A stretch of 64,000 nucleotides of DNA, taken from contig CANLND010000003.1 of NCBI GenBank assembly GCA_947492585.1, positions 124,001-188,000 of the forward strand, in the 5' to 3' direction. Shown in pieces: positions 8,375 through 17,283 of the stretch. Each line of letters begins with the position of its first letter. The first letter of the stretch is position 1. Origin of the DNA: an uncultured Paracoccaceae bacterium (GTDB lineage Bacteria > Pseudomonadota > Alphaproteobacteria > Rhodobacterales > Rhodobacteraceae). The translations under genes and the position numbers were made by a program. Below the pieces are notes generated by a model. It was not told the DNA's origin, did no database searches, and saw only the letters and a program-made list of their open reading frames with translations.

Positions 8375-10078
8375 ATGCCTTATCGCGCCCCCACATCTGA
8401 ATACGCCTTCCTGTTTGACGCTGTCATCGGGATTGAGACCCTCGCCGCAACCGACCGGTTTGCCGAGGCCACGCCGGATTTGGTCACGGCCATTCTGGGC
8501 GAAGCCGGGCGGCTGTGTGATGATGTCATGGCCCCGTTGCAGCGGCCCGGTGATCTGCACCCTTCGCGGCTTGAGAACGGCGTGGTGCGCACGCCCCCGG
8601 GGTACGTCGAGGGATGGAATGCTATCGCCGAAGGTGGCTGGATTGGGATGACAGCGGGCCGCTCTTTTGGGGGAATGGATCTGCCGTTGACGGTGGCAAC
8701 GGCGGTGAATGAAATGATGGCGGGGGCCTGTCTGTCACTGCAATTGGCCCCGTTGATGAGCCAGGGCCAGATCGAAGCGCTGGAGGTGCATGCGTCGGAC
8801 GCGATCAAGGACATTTACCTGCCAAAACTGATTTCGGGCGAATGGTCGGGTACTATGAATCTGACCGAACCACAGGCGGGATCTGATGTGGGCGCGCTGC
8901 GCTCAAGAGCGACAGACAACGGCGATGGCACCTATGCGATCACGGGGCAAAAGATTTTTATCTCTTGGGGGGACAATGATTTTGCCAAAAATATCGTGCA
9001 TTTGGTATTGGCCCGCCTGCCGGACGGCGCGCCGGGGAGCAAAGGGATTTCGCTGTTTGTGGTGCCCAAATATCTGCCAGATGCCGACGGAAATCCCGGA
9101 CGGGCGAACGACCTAAAGGTCGTGAGCCTTGAACATAAGATGGGCCTGCACGGATCTCCGACCTGCGTGATGCAATATGATGGTGCGACCGGTTGGCTGG
9201 TGGGGGCACCCCACGCGGGGTTGGCAGCCATGTTCACGATGATGAACAACGCCCGTCTGGGCGTCGGCGGGCAGGGCGTGGGCGTGGGCGAAGGCGCGTA
9301 TCAGCACGCTTTGACTTATGCGTTGGAGCGCAAGCAGGGGCGCAGCGCATCTGGTGCCATTGTGGACCATGCGGATGTGCGCCGGATGTTGATGGAAATG
9401 AAGGCTGATGTGTTTGCCGCGCGCGCCATTCTGTTGGCCTGCGCCCATGCGATTGACCTGCAAACCGCCACAGGGGCGGCGGATCAGGCCGCGCGGGCGG
9501 CGTTCTTGACCCCGATCGCCAAGGTGTTTGGCACCGAAACGGGCATAAAAGTGTCCGAACTGGGGGTGCAGGTTTATGGCGGCATGGGCTTTATCGAGGA
9601 AAGCGGCGCCGCACAGTTCTGCCGTGATGTTCGCGTCACCGCGATCTACGAAGGCACCAATGGCATTCAGGCGATGGATCTGGTGGGCCGCAAGATGATG
9701 GATCGCGGCGATATGGCCTATGCGCTGTTAGATGAAATCGCGGCATTGGCCGAAAGCGCCCGTAGCAGTTATCCAAAAATGACCGACAGCCTGTGGCAGG
9801 CGGGTGAAGCCCTGCGCGATGCGACCGATTGGCTGCTCACCCAAGAGGACATGCAGGAGCGTTTCTCCGGGGGGCTGCCCTATCTGCGCGCCTTTGCCCG
9901 TGTGTTGGGCGGGTATTACCACCTGCGTGCCGCCGTCGCAGATGCTGGGGGCCCTCGCGAAAAGCTGGCCCGATTCTATATGACCCGCATGTTGCCCGAA
10001 TATCAGGGCCATTTGGCCGCGGCGACAGCCGGGGCCGCGGGCACATTTGCGCTGACATTGGAGGAGTTGATCGGATGA
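8375..10078 (+). CDS. Acyl-CoA dehydrogenase, long form (DmdC-like class)
   Basis: A 567-residue FAD-dependent acyl-CoA dehydrogenase, longer than the usual 380-400 residues because of the C-terminal extension shared by the FadE/DmdC-type group. Visible are MNLTEPQAGSDVGALR (FAD/substrate loop), ISWGDND, the QVYGGMGFIEESG motif and YEGTNGIQAMDL. DmdC of marine roseobacters (methylmercaptopropionyl-CoA dehydrogenase) belongs to this long class, but substrate assignment would need a tree. ATG 8375 is chosen for AAGGAAAG just upstream; the frame continues upstream without family similarity. The gene ends in ATGA overlap with the metallo-hydrolase gene, so the two are translationally coupled. Confidence 0.88.
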   Translation: MPYRAPTSEYAFLFDAVIGIETLAATDRFAEATPDLVTAILGEAGRLCDDVMAPLQRPGDLHPSRLENGVVRTPPGYVEGWNAIAEGGWIGMTAGRSFGGMDLPLTVATAVNEMMAGACLSLQLAPLMSQGQIEALEVHASDAIKDIYLPKLISGEWSGTMNLTEPQAGSDVGALRSRATDNGDGTYAITGQKIFISWGDNDFAKNIVHLVLARLPDGAPGSKGISLFVVPKYLPDADGNPGRANDLKVVSLEHKMGLHGSPTCVMQYDGATGWLVGAPHAGLAAMFTMMNNARLGVGGQGVGVGEGAYQHALTYALERKQGRSASGAIVDHADVRRMLMEMKADVFAARAILLACAHAIDLQTATGAADQAARAAFLTPIAKVFGTETGIKVSELGVQVYGGMGFIEESGAAQFCRDVRVTAIYEGTNGIQAMDLVGRKMMDRGDMAYALLDEIAALAESARSSYPKMTDSLWQAGEALRDATDWLLTQEDMQERFSGGLPYLRAFARVLGGYYHLRAAVADAGGPREKLARFYMTRMLPEYQGHLAAATAGAAGTFALTLEELIG

Positions 10079-11121
10079 CCAGTGTTCCGGATGTATCGTT
10101 GAAGTTCCCGTTTGAAACGCCTCCTGCAGAAGGCGAGGCGATTGAAATCGCCGAGGGCGTGTTGTGGATGCGCCTGCCACTGCCGATGGCGCTGGACCAT
10201 GTGAATGTCTACGCTCTGGATGACGGTGACAGCTGGACCGTAATTGACACCGGTATGAGCTCCCGCCGCACCCGCGCCCTTTGGGAGACACTGATGGCGG
10301 GGCCGCTGGCGGGAAAACCTGTGGCGCGTGTGGTGGTGACACACCACCATCCCGATCACGTCGGGCTGGCGGGGTGGTTCCAATCCGAACACGGCGCAGA
10401 GCTGGTCACGACCCGCACCGCTTGGCTGTTCTCAAGAATGCTGACCCTTGATGAACAAGACGTCTGGCCGGAAGAGACGCTTGCCTATTACCGCAGCGCT
10501 GGCATGGACAAAGAGTTTTACGACAAACGCGCAGCGGATCGTCCATTTAACTTCGCCGATACGGTCTATCCGATGCCACTGGGCTTTACCCGGATCAAAC
10601 AGGGCGACGTATTCCATATGGGCGGGCGCGATTGGGATGTGCACATCGGAAATGGGCACGCGCCCGAACATGCTACGTTCTGGAGTCGAGACGACAATCT
10701 GGTGATTACTGGCGATCAGATCTTGTCGTCGATCAGCCCCAATATCGGGGTCTATGCCACCGAACCCATGGCGGATCCATTGGGCGATTGGCTGGAGGCC
10801 TGTGAACGTCTGTCGTCTCTGGCGCGGCCGGATCATCTGGCGCTGGGCGGGCACAAGTTGCCTTTTTCCCGCCTGCCGCTGCGGATGCGCCAGCTGATTG
10901 ACAACCACCACGGTGCGCTTGAACGCCTGATGGAGGCCTTGGAAACGCCGCACACTGCGGCTGATTGTTTTCCTTATCTGTTTAAGCGCAGCATTGGGCC
11001 GGGAGAATACGGGCTGGCATTGGTGGAATCTGTGGCGCATGTGAACCATCTCTATCATCTGGGACAGGTCGAACGTTGGGCGCGTGACGATGGGGCTTGG
11101 CTTTATCAGCGCAAAGCGTAA
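10075..11121 (+). CDS. MBL-fold metallo-hydrolase
   Basis: A 348-residue metallo-beta-lactamase-fold hydrolase. The metal-binding motif THHHPDHVG is at about residues 86-94, with a later His in GNGHAPEH and Asp in ITGDQ completing the dinuclear site, followed by a C-terminal helical region (LACTB2-like layout). The start ATG overlaps the stop of the acyl-CoA dehydrogenase (ATGA), which suggests a thioesterase or other acyl-CoA-linked hydrolase role; that is inference from context only. The reading frame is open upstream within the dehydrogenase gene but only this start fits the family N-terminus. Confidence 0.88.
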   Translation: MTSVPDVSLKFPFETPPAEGEAIEIAEGVLWMRLPLPMALDHVNVYALDDGDSWTVIDTGMSSRRTRALWETLMAGPLAGKPVARVVVTHHHPDHVGLAGWFQSEHGAELVTTRTAWLFSRMLTLDEQDVWPEETLAYYRSAGMDKEFYDKRAADRPFNFADTVYPMPLGFTRIKQGDVFHMGGRDWDVHIGNGHAPEHATFWSRDDNLVITGDQILSSISPNIGVYATEPMADPLGDWLEACERLSSLARPDHLALGGHKLPFSRLPLRMRQLIDNHHGALERLMEALETPHTAADCFPYLFKRSIGPGEYGLALVESVAHVNHLYHLGQVERWARDDGAWLYQRKA

Positions 11122-11153
11122 TTCTGAACGCTACTGACCAAAGGGAGCAGACC

Positions 11154-11606
11154 ATGGACGACAAGATTGCAACCAGTGCCGAGGCCGCAGAGGCCGCTGT
11201 GCTGCCATGTGTGCACGAAGTGCATACTGACCCCGAGGCGTGCGTAGGGCTGACCAAAGTGCCCGCGAAACTACAGCAGCAGGATGAGACCAAAAGCGCG
11301 GCGCGCTGGGCCTATGAACGGCTGATCGTGTATATCCGCAACTTCGAAGAGCAGCTCGACGGCGAACATGAAGTGGCGATGGGGTTTGTCGGCGGTGACG
11401 CAGGTGTGCTGCGTATCGAAGGCATGGGCTATTATGATCCCGACCTACTCACCTTTTATGGCACAGATGGCAGCGGCGCGCGCACCCAGTTGATTGAACA
11501 TGTCTCACAATTGAGCGTGATGCTGCGGGCGGTGCCCAAGGCGGTGAAGGAAAAACCCGCCAATCGCATCGGGTTCCGTTTGGCGGCGGATCTTGACGAA
11601 GCCTAG
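11154..11606 (+). CDS. Conserved hypothetical protein (probably DUF6173)
   Basis: A 150-residue cytoplasmic protein with no signal peptide or membrane segment. The central part (SAARWAYERLIVYIRNFEEQ, then GFVGGDAGVLRIEGMGYYDPDLLTFYG) resembles a small conserved Rhodobacterales family I associate with DUF6173; no function is known to me. ATG 11154 has AAGGGAG about ten bases upstream. It follows the MBL hydrolase by 32 bases and may be the third gene of that operon. Confidence 0.7.
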   Translation: MDDKIATSAEAAEAAVLPCVHEVHTDPEACVGLTKVPAKLQQQDETKSAARWAYERLIVYIRNFEEQLDGEHEVAMGFVGGDAGVLRIEGMGYYDPDLLTFYGTDGSGARTQLIEHVSQLSVMLRAVPKAVKEKPANRIGFRLAADLDEA

Positions 11607-11766
11607 AGACTGATTCGGGTAAAATAAATGGGGATTGGGCGGTGCCCGACCCCCAAACACCGTAGGATTGGCGAATTTTTACCACCGCTGCGCCACATTG
11701 ACGTGGTGACACTGAATGGCAAATCCAGTATCCAGCGACAAAGATATGTGACGAGGATTAAAACGC

Positions 11767-11901
11767 ATGGCTGAACATAAACACGGCACCATGGACATCA
11801 CCGTTCAACGGCAGGCCTATGATGGATTCATCACTGCAATTGTACGCTGTAGTATTGCTGCTTTGGCGACATTGGTGTTCCTGGCGGTTTTCGCCATCTA
11901 A
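11767..11901 (+). CDS. aa3-type cytochrome c oxidase subunit IV (44 residues)
   Basis: A short ORF translating to 44 residues: a soluble head (MAEHKHGTMDITVQRQAYDG) followed by one hydrophobic helix ending in FLAVFAI. This is the pattern of the small bacterial aa3 cytochrome oxidase subunit IV (CoxIV-like, PF07835), including the MDI..Q...Y.GF segment. It forms one transmembrane helix beside subunits I and III of the terminal oxidase; in Paracoccus the subunit is dispensable. GACGAGGA precedes it. As usual in Rhodobacterales it is unlinked to the main cox genes, none of which lie in this window. Confidence 0.8.
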   Translation: MAEHKHGTMDITVQRQAYDGFITAIVRCSIAALATLVFLAVFAI

Positions 11902-11917
11902 TACCGGAGACACTCCG

Positions 11918-12529
11918 ATGAGAAAATTGCTGTGTTGTGCCTTGATGCTGGCCACGCTTGGGGCTTGTGCGGCACCACAGCAGCCAAATGCTGATCAGGC
12001 AACCTTAGATCAGGTTGCCTATAAAGATCCGAGCGGCCCGGCGCTGACATTGGTCACGGTGGTGAACAACCGCACCGGAAAAGGTGGCCATTCCGGACTG
12101 ATGGTCAGTGGCTCTGAGCGGGTGATCTTTGATCCGGCAGGGTCGTTCCATGCGGATGTCGTGCCAGAAAATAACGATGTGCTATATGGCATCTCTCCGG
12201 CGGTCTTTCAGGCCTACCGCAGCGCCCATGCGCGTACGACCTTTCATGTTGTCACGCAGCGTGTTCCGGTGACAGCCCAACAGGCTGAAATTGCGCTGCA
12301 ACTGGTCAAAGGCAACGGGCGCGTTCCCGGCGCGTTTTGTGCCAATGCGACATCTGGAATTTTGAAACAGGTGCCCGGTTTTGAACAGATCGAAACCACG
12401 TTCTATCCGGTTAAATTGTCCGAGCAGCTGGCCAGTTTCCCCGGTGTTGCGACGGAAAAATACTACGAAGGTGACGACGAAGACCTGAAACGTGGTATCG
12501 CGGCAAGCAATGCAGCGCTGAACAATTAA
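11918..12529 (+). CDS. Lipoprotein, possible permuted papain-like (NlpC/P60-type) hydrolase
   Basis: A 203-residue predicted lipoprotein: signal sequence with lipobox LGAC at about residues 14-17. The mature part begins a domain with HSGLMVSGSERVIFDPAGSF, later a cysteine in the GAFCANATSGIL segment (about residue 146). The order His first, Cys later, with a D-P-A-G between, resembles circularly permuted NlpC/P60/LRAT-type papain-fold enzymes; this is pattern recognition, not a match I can verify. The start at 11918 lies 16 bases after the oxidase subunit gene, so the two are probably cotranscribed. Confidence 0.75.
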   Translation: MRKLLCCALMLATLGACAAPQQPNADQATLDQVAYKDPSGPALTLVTVVNNRTGKGGHSGLMVSGSERVIFDPAGSFHADVVPENNDVLYGISPAVFQAYRSAHARTTFHVVTQRVPVTAQQAEIALQLVKGNGRVPGAFCANATSGILKQVPGFEQIETTFYPVKLSEQLASFPGVATEKYYEGDDEDLKRGIAASNAALNN

Positions 12530-12554
12530 TCACTGGGGCGCTACAGGCTACCGG

Positions 12555-12887
12555 TCACATCAGCGTCATCTGCACGACAATAAGTAATCCAGCCCCAACC
12601 GCCCCGGCCATCAGCACGTTTTTCGTCCAATAACCGATCGCAAAGGTCACGCAGGCCACGGCCAGATGCGGAGTGCTGAACTGACCGTTGGTGGGAGTCG
12701 GCCAGATAACCAATGGTGCCACAAGGGCCGGGATGACCGCCACAGCCGTGTAGCGCAGGTGACGCATCAGCCAAGCGGGCATGGCCCGACTGCCGACCAA
12801 TCCAATAAACAAAAAACGCAGTGCAAAACTGCCGATGGCCAGCCCAATGATCACGGTCCACAGGGTTAAGGGATCCAGGTGGGTCAT
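12555..12887 (-). CDS. azlD: AzlD family branched-chain amino acid transport protein
   Basis: A 110-residue membrane protein with about four hydrophobic segments, small partner of AzlC in a branched-chain amino acid exporter (also AzlD/YgaH). Recognised by the LWTVIIGLAIGSFALRFLF opening, the RYTAVAVIPALVAPL segment and a Gly-rich last helix. The start at 12887 overlaps the azlC stop (ATGA), so the pair is translationally coupled, azlC first. Confidence 0.85.
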   Translation of the reverse strand: MTHLDPLTLWTVIIGLAIGSFALRFLFIGLVGSRAMPAWLMRHLRYTAVAVIPALVAPLVIWPTPTNGQFSTPHLAVACVTFAIGYWTKNVLMAGAVGAGLLIVVQMTLM

Positions 12888-13618
12888 CAGGTCATCTCGT
12901 GTGGTTTTGGAGGGAGGCGGCGTTCCAGCCACAGCTCGGTTTGGGCGCCCGCCATCATTCCGACGGTTCCGGCGACGATCAGACCCAGATTAAAGGGCAG
13001 GGCGGTGGCGGGAAGGGCGCACAAAATTGCGGTGAAACAGGCCACCATATGGGCCGGGGTACGCAGCATGGGTCCAATCATTGCCAAAAAGGTCAGGGGC
13101 AGAACAAAATCCAACCCCCAGCTGTTTGGAACCTGCGCGCCAACATGCGCACCAATAACCGTTGCCAACATCCATCCCGGTGCAATCAGTGCACAGGTTC
13201 CAAAGAAATAGGCGAGCCGCTGCGGGACGGTCATGTCGGGGGTGTCTTCGAATTTCACGATCGACAGTGCATATGATTGATCGATTGTGAAATAGGCGGC
13301 GCAGGCCCGTTGCCACAGGGGTGCGGCACCCAAATATGGGGTCAGCGAGGCGGAATACATGGCGATCCGCAGATTGACCGCGAGCGCTGAGATTAACACG
13401 ATCACGGTTGGTGCTTGTTCTTGCAGCAACTGCAATGCGGTGAATTGGGCCGTTCCGGCAAACACCGCCAGTGAAAAGGCCAAGGCGGTCAGCACATCCA
13501 GCCCGGCCTCGGCCGCCAGTACGCCAAACAGCATGCCAAAGGGCATCGCAACCAAAAGAAAGGGGGTTCCATCGCGAAAACCGTTCCAGAATGCCGCTTT
13601 GGAGGTGGAGAATGCCAT
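12887..13618 (-). CDS. azlC: AzlC family ABC-independent branched-chain amino acid permease
   Basis: A 243-residue permease of the AzlC/YgaZ family (LIV-E), which together with AzlD exports branched-chain amino acids. N-terminal FRDGTPFLLVAMPFGMLFGVLA and AGTAQFTALQLL are family signatures, followed by several membrane helices and the ALSIVKFED region. AAGGA lies seven bases before the ATG on the minus strand. Divergent from fdhD with only 53 bases between the two starts, so their promoters must overlap. Confidence 0.88.
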   Translation of the reverse strand: MAFSTSKAAFWNGFRDGTPFLLVAMPFGMLFGVLAAEAGLDVLTALAFSLAVFAGTAQFTALQLLQEQAPTVIVLISALAVNLRIAMYSASLTPYLGAAPLWQRACAAYFTIDQSYALSIVKFEDTPDMTVPQRLAYFFGTCALIAPGWMLATVIGAHVGAQVPNSWGLDFVLPLTFLAMIGPMLRTPAHMVACFTAILCALPATALPFNLGLIVAGTVGMMAGAQTELWLERRLPPKPHEMT

Positions 13619-13671
13619 CAGCTGTCCTTAGATTACAGACTATCGATAGGCGGGATCCGGGAGCAGTTCAA

Positions 13672-14556
13672 TTGGCAAAAACAGACGACGCTGCGTGTTA
13701 CGTGATTGCACCAGATCCCGGTAACGCCCGTTTGACACGCGCGGTGCAGGGCGTCGATCAGACCGGCGCGGTGCAGGATATTTCAGTGGTCGAAGAGCGG
13801 CCGTTGACGATTTTCCTGAACCGTCAGGAAATTGTGACGGCAATGACCATCGGCGATTATCCTGAATATCTGGCGTTGGGGTTCCTGCGCAATCAGGGGA
13901 TGCTGCGTCCTGACGATGACGTGACAGGCGTCGATTTCGACGAAGAGCTTGAAACCGTTGTGGTGCGCACCGCAGTTGAGACTTCACATGAAGACAAGCT
14001 GAAGAAAAAGACCCGCACGTCCGGTTGCGCCGTTGGCACGGTGTTTGGCGATATGATGGAAGGCCTCGAAGGCGTGCGTTTGCCGGAAACGCAGGTGCGC
14101 ACGTCCTGGCTTTATGGGTTGTCGCATCAGATCAATCGCACGCCCTCGCTGTATTTGGAGGCTGGCGCGATCCACGGTACGGTTCTGTGCACGCAGGATC
14201 AGCCCCTCGTCTATATGGAGGACGTCGGACGGCACAACGCGGTGGACAAAATTGCAGGCTGGATGATGTCCGAGAAGGTCCCCGCGGCGGACAAAATACT
14301 TTATACGACCGGCCGCTTGACATCGGAAATGGTGATCAAAACAGCGATGATGGGTATCCCCGTGCTGGTGTCGCGCTCTGGCTTCACGGCATGGGGGGTT
14401 GAAATCGCGCGCGATATTGGCCTGACCTTGATTGGACGGATGCGGGGGCAACGGTTTGTCTGCCTGGCGGGCGATGAACGCCTGATCCGTGATCAAGACC
14501 CCAAAGACGCTCCGGATGAGCCCCAGAAACACCGCCGCAAAGGCGCGGGCGGGTGA
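13672..14556 (+). CDS. fdhD: Formate dehydrogenase accessory sulfurtransferase FdhD
   Basis: A 294-residue protein required for sulfuration of the Mo/bis-MGD cofactor of formate dehydrogenase; it passes sulfur from IscS. Family landmarks: EERPLTIFLNRQEI, the DYPEYLALGFL segment, MEDVGRHNAVDKIAGW and YTTGRLTSEMV. The E. coli CxxC sulfur-carrying motif is here a single cysteine (SGCAVG). The TTG at 13672 is chosen as start because GGGAG lies eight bases upstream and no ATG/GTG fits without running into azlC; a start at ATG 13613 in the same frame is the alternative. First gene of the fdhD-mobA-mobB set. Confidence 0.88.
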   Translation: MAKTDDAACYVIAPDPGNARLTRAVQGVDQTGAVQDISVVEERPLTIFLNRQEIVTAMTIGDYPEYLALGFLRNQGMLRPDDDVTGVDFDEELETVVVRTAVETSHEDKLKKKTRTSGCAVGTVFGDMMEGLEGVRLPETQVRTSWLYGLSHQINRTPSLYLEAGAIHGTVLCTQDQPLVYMEDVGRHNAVDKIAGWMMSEKVPAADKILYTTGRLTSEMVIKTAMMGIPVLVSRSGFTAWGVEIARDIGLTLIGRMRGQRFVCLAGDERLIRDQDPKDAPDEPQKHRRKGAGG

Positions 14557-14575
14557 CAGGTTGAAAGGTCACGAT

Positions 14576-15214
14576 ATGAACAAGCCACTGGGAGTCATCC
14601 TTGCAGGAGGGCTGGCCACCCGTATGGGCGGCGGCGACAAGGGGTTATTGCCACTTGGGGATCGCACGGTGTTGCAGCATGTGGTGGATCGGTTCGCGCC
14701 GCAGGTGGCGGGGTTTGCGATCAACGCCAATGGCGACCCCGAACGGTTCTCAGAATTTCAGGTGCCGGTTGTGGCGGACAGTATCGCAGGCTTTGCCGGG
14801 CCCTTGGCGGGGGTTTTGGCCGGGTTGGACTGGGCCGCGTCTGAGGGCGCGGACACCATTGTAACCGCTGCGGCAGATACGCCGTTTTACCCCACGGATC
14901 TGGTGGCGCGTTTGATGGAGGCGGCACAGGGGCAGACCCATCCGCTGGTGTTGGCCGCCACCCCGCGCACTGCTGACGAGGCTCTGAAATCAGGGGGCGG
15001 GCGCCGGGTGAACCGGCATCCAACCTTTGGGTTGTGGCCCGTTGCCCTGCGTGACGACCTGCGTGCGGCCCTTCAGGATGGTCTGCGCAAGGTGGTGATG
15101 TGGACGGATCAACATGCAGGGCGCGAATGCCTGTTTGAGGACACGCCGTTTGATCCGTTTTTTAACGTCAATACCCCCGAAGATTTGCAGCGTGCCCAAG
15201 GATTACTGCCATGA
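14576..15214 (+). CDS. mobA: Molybdenum cofactor guanylyltransferase MobA
   Basis: A 212-residue GTP:molybdopterin guanylyltransferase, which converts Mo-MPT to the MGD form used by formate dehydrogenase and DMSO-reductase-type enzymes. The nucleotide-binding loop LAGGLATRMGGGDKGLLPLG occupies residues 8-27; the metal-binding AAADTPFYP and the HPTFGLWP and FFNVNTPEDL segments follow in family order. It starts 19 bases after fdhD and its stop overlaps mobB by four bases, giving a coupled trio. Confidence 0.93.
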   Translation: MNKPLGVILAGGLATRMGGGDKGLLPLGDRTVLQHVVDRFAPQVAGFAINANGDPERFSEFQVPVVADSIAGFAGPLAGVLAGLDWAASEGADTIVTAAADTPFYPTDLVARLMEAAQGQTHPLVLAATPRTADEALKSGGGRRVNRHPTFGLWPVALRDDLRAALQDGLRKVVMWTDQHAGRECLFEDTPFDPFFNVNTPEDLQRAQGLLP

Positions 15215-15702
15215 AGGTTTATGGGGTCACGGGCTGGAAGAATAACGGAAAAACCGGTTTGATGGAGCGGCTGGTGGCGGAATTCACCGGGCAAGGTCTG
15301 CGCGTGTCCACACTGAAACACGCCCATCACGCAACGGATGTGGATCACGAAGGCACAGACAGCTATCGTCATCGCACGGCTGGAGCGCAAGAGGTGGTGC
15401 TGGCCTCTGCGCATCGGGTTGCCGTGATGCAGGAGCTGCGGGGGGCACTGGAACCCAGTCTGATTGAGCTGCTGGCGCGGATGACCCCGGTTGATCTGAT
15501 CTTGGTCGAAGGTTACAAAAACGCGCCCCACCCCAAGATCGAAGCCCACCGCGTGGTCGCGGGTCAGCCCTTGATCGCACCGAATGATCCCACCATTCGG
15601 GCGGTGGCCAGTGACACGCCGATGGACCTGGACCGCCCCGTGTTTGATCTGAACGACACGTTGGCAATTGCCACGTTTATTGCGAATGATCTTGGCCTGT
15701 AA
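15211..15702 (+). CDS. mobB: Molybdopterin-guanine dinucleotide biosynthesis adaptor MobB
   Basis: A 163-residue GTP-binding P-loop protein that assists MobA. The Walker A motif is in VTGWKNNGKTGLMERL (residues 6-21), the KHAHH segment follows switch I position, and ILVEGYK is the Walker B region. ATG 15211 overlaps the mobA stop (ATGA). Length and motif order are normal for the family. Confidence 0.93.
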   Translation: MKVYGVTGWKNNGKTGLMERLVAEFTGQGLRVSTLKHAHHATDVDHEGTDSYRHRTAGAQEVVLASAHRVAVMQELRGALEPSLIELLARMTPVDLILVEGYKNAPHPKIEAHRVVAGQPLIAPNDPTIRAVASDTPMDLDRPVFDLNDTLAIATFIANDLGL

Positions 15703-15773
15703 GGCAGCTCTGAAGCGCTACGGACCATCAAAATTGGACCTAAGTCCCATACCAGTCCCCACAAGAGGCCCTG

Positions 15774-17030
15774 ATGACCCTGACCCCACCGCCCCTACGC
15801 AATGATTGTTTTGCCCTGCCTACGGGTGTTGATTGGACGCCGGTAGATGAGGCCTTGGCCTTGTTGAAGACGCGTATGCACCCGGTGACGGGAGAAGAGA
15901 CCGTGCCACTGGATCAGGCCTTGGGCCGGGTGTTGAGCCGGGACGTCCTTGCGCTGCGCTCCAATCCACCTTTGCCAAATACGGCGGTGGATGGCTATGG
16001 TTTTGCCGGGGCAGTGGTAGAGGGGAGCCATGTCCTACCCTTGATCACAGGGCGCGCGGCGGCGGGGCTTGCCTTTGAGGGGGTGGTGCCCAGAGGTCAT
16101 GCCATTCGTATTTTGACCGGCGCAAGCCTGCCCAAGGGGGTAGATACGGTCATCTTGCAAGAGGATGTCACTGTGGATGAAACACATGTGGCGTTTCGCG
16201 GGCCGCTGAAACAGGGGGCCAACACACGCAAGGCGGGTGAGGATGTACAGGAGGGGGGCTGTATTCTGCCTGAGGGGCGGCGGGTGACGCCCGCGGATCT
16301 TGCACTGGCGTCTGCGACGGGGCACGCGCATCTGTGGGTACGACGCAAGTTGCGGGTTGGGGTTTTGTCGACTGGGGATGAACTGGTGGAACCGGGGCAG
16401 GCGGCACGACCGGGGCAGATTTACGATGCCAATCGACCGATGCTCTTGGCGCTGTTGCAGCACATGGGGTTTGAGAGCCGCGATCTGGGAGCCGTTGCCG
16501 ATGACCGAGAGATGCTGCGCGCGCGGTTGACAGAGGGGGCGGCACATACGGATGTGATCCTGACCAGTGGCGGCGCATCTGCGGGGGACGAGGATCATGT
16601 CTCGGCGCTGTTGCGCGACACCGGTGCCTTGCAGGAATGGCGGATCGCGCTGAAGCCAGGACGCCCGCTGGCGCTGGCGATGTGGGAGGGCACCCCGGTG
16701 TTTGGGTTGCCGGGCAATCCGGTTGCTGCCTTGGTCTGTACGCTGATTTTTGCCCGTCCGGCGATGGCGGTGTTGTCTGGGGCCGCGTGGCAGGTGCCCC
16801 AGGGGATGGATTTGCCCGCAGCATTTTCTAAGAGCAAAAAGCCTGGGCGGCGCGAATACTTGCGTGCGCGGGTACGCGACGGTCAGGTTGAGGTGTTCCG
16901 CTCTGAAGGGTCTGGCCGAATCAGTGGGTTGAGCTGGGCAGAGGGACTGGTGGAGTTGCCGGATGGTGCCGTGCAGATCTCCCCCGGAGATCTGGTGCGC
17001 TACATCCCATATGATAGCTTTTATTCCTAA
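15774..17030 (+). CDS. moeA: Molybdopterin molybdotransferase MoeA
   Basis: A 418-residue enzyme that inserts molybdate into adenylylated molybdopterin. Motifs in order: PPLPNTAVDGYG (residues about 64-75, with an unusual VDGYG for the common MDGYA), RILTGASLPKGVDTV, VLSTGDELVEPG, TSGGASAGDEDHV and FGLPGNPVAA. It follows mobB by 71 bases and completes a cofactor-loading block whose early gene moaB lies at the window's left edge. The first extragenic two-hairpin element begins 14 bases after its stop. Confidence 0.93.
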   Translation: MTLTPPPLRNDCFALPTGVDWTPVDEALALLKTRMHPVTGEETVPLDQALGRVLSRDVLALRSNPPLPNTAVDGYGFAGAVVEGSHVLPLITGRAAAGLAFEGVVPRGHAIRILTGASLPKGVDTVILQEDVTVDETHVAFRGPLKQGANTRKAGEDVQEGGCILPEGRRVTPADLALASATGHAHLWVRRKLRVGVLSTGDELVEPGQAARPGQIYDANRPMLLALLQHMGFESRDLGAVADDREMLRARLTEGAAHTDVILTSGGASAGDEDHVSALLRDTGALQEWRIALKPGRPLALAMWEGTPVFGLPGNPVAALVCTLIFARPAMAVLSGAAWQVPQGMDLPAAFSKSKKPGRREYLRARVRDGQVEVFRSEGSGRISGLSWAEGLVELPDGAVQISPGDLVRYIPYDSFYS

Positions 17031-17044
17031 CCGCGCAGCAGTGC

Positions 17045-17118
17045 CTCCCGCCTGTCGACGATGCCCCTAAGGGACACCGGTGCCAGTTGGGCCGGGCGCC
17101 GTGCCAAAGGCACGGCGC
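17045..17118 (+). repeat. Two-hairpin extragenic element, copy 1
   Basis: Shares the architecture of the copies at 24553, 34841 and 34972: a CTCCCGCC box (17045-17052), a first hairpin (weak here, around 17062-17076), a GTTGGGC box (17086-17092) and a strong second hairpin, GCGCCGTGCC / GGCACGGCGC with loop AAA (17096-17118). A separate nested hairpin (CTCAC-GTCG / CGAC-A-GTGAG) follows at about 17128-17155. It lies in the 253-base gap after moeA, which otherwise shows nothing. Confidence 0.7.
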
Positions 17119-17283
17119 TGCACCGCGCCTCACGTCGGGGGGGCGACAGTGAGCGCGGGTACAAGAGATTAATCACACGGTTAATTAGAGTGAGACTGGC
17201 GCGGTGCTGCGCCCTACGGGCGTGCGGCATGTTTTTATGCCGAAAAACGCCGGGCGGGTGCGCTTTGGCGGATAGGCGTTGTG

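Noticed and set aside
13471-13671. Upstream extension of fdhD over azlC
   Set aside because: It is open in frame but antisense to azlC, and the TTG start with its ribosome-binding site explains the gene better.
17169-17184. CtrA-like site TTAA-N-TTAA after moeA
   Set aside because: The spacer is eight bases, not the seven needed for CtrA, and no gene start is placed to use it.
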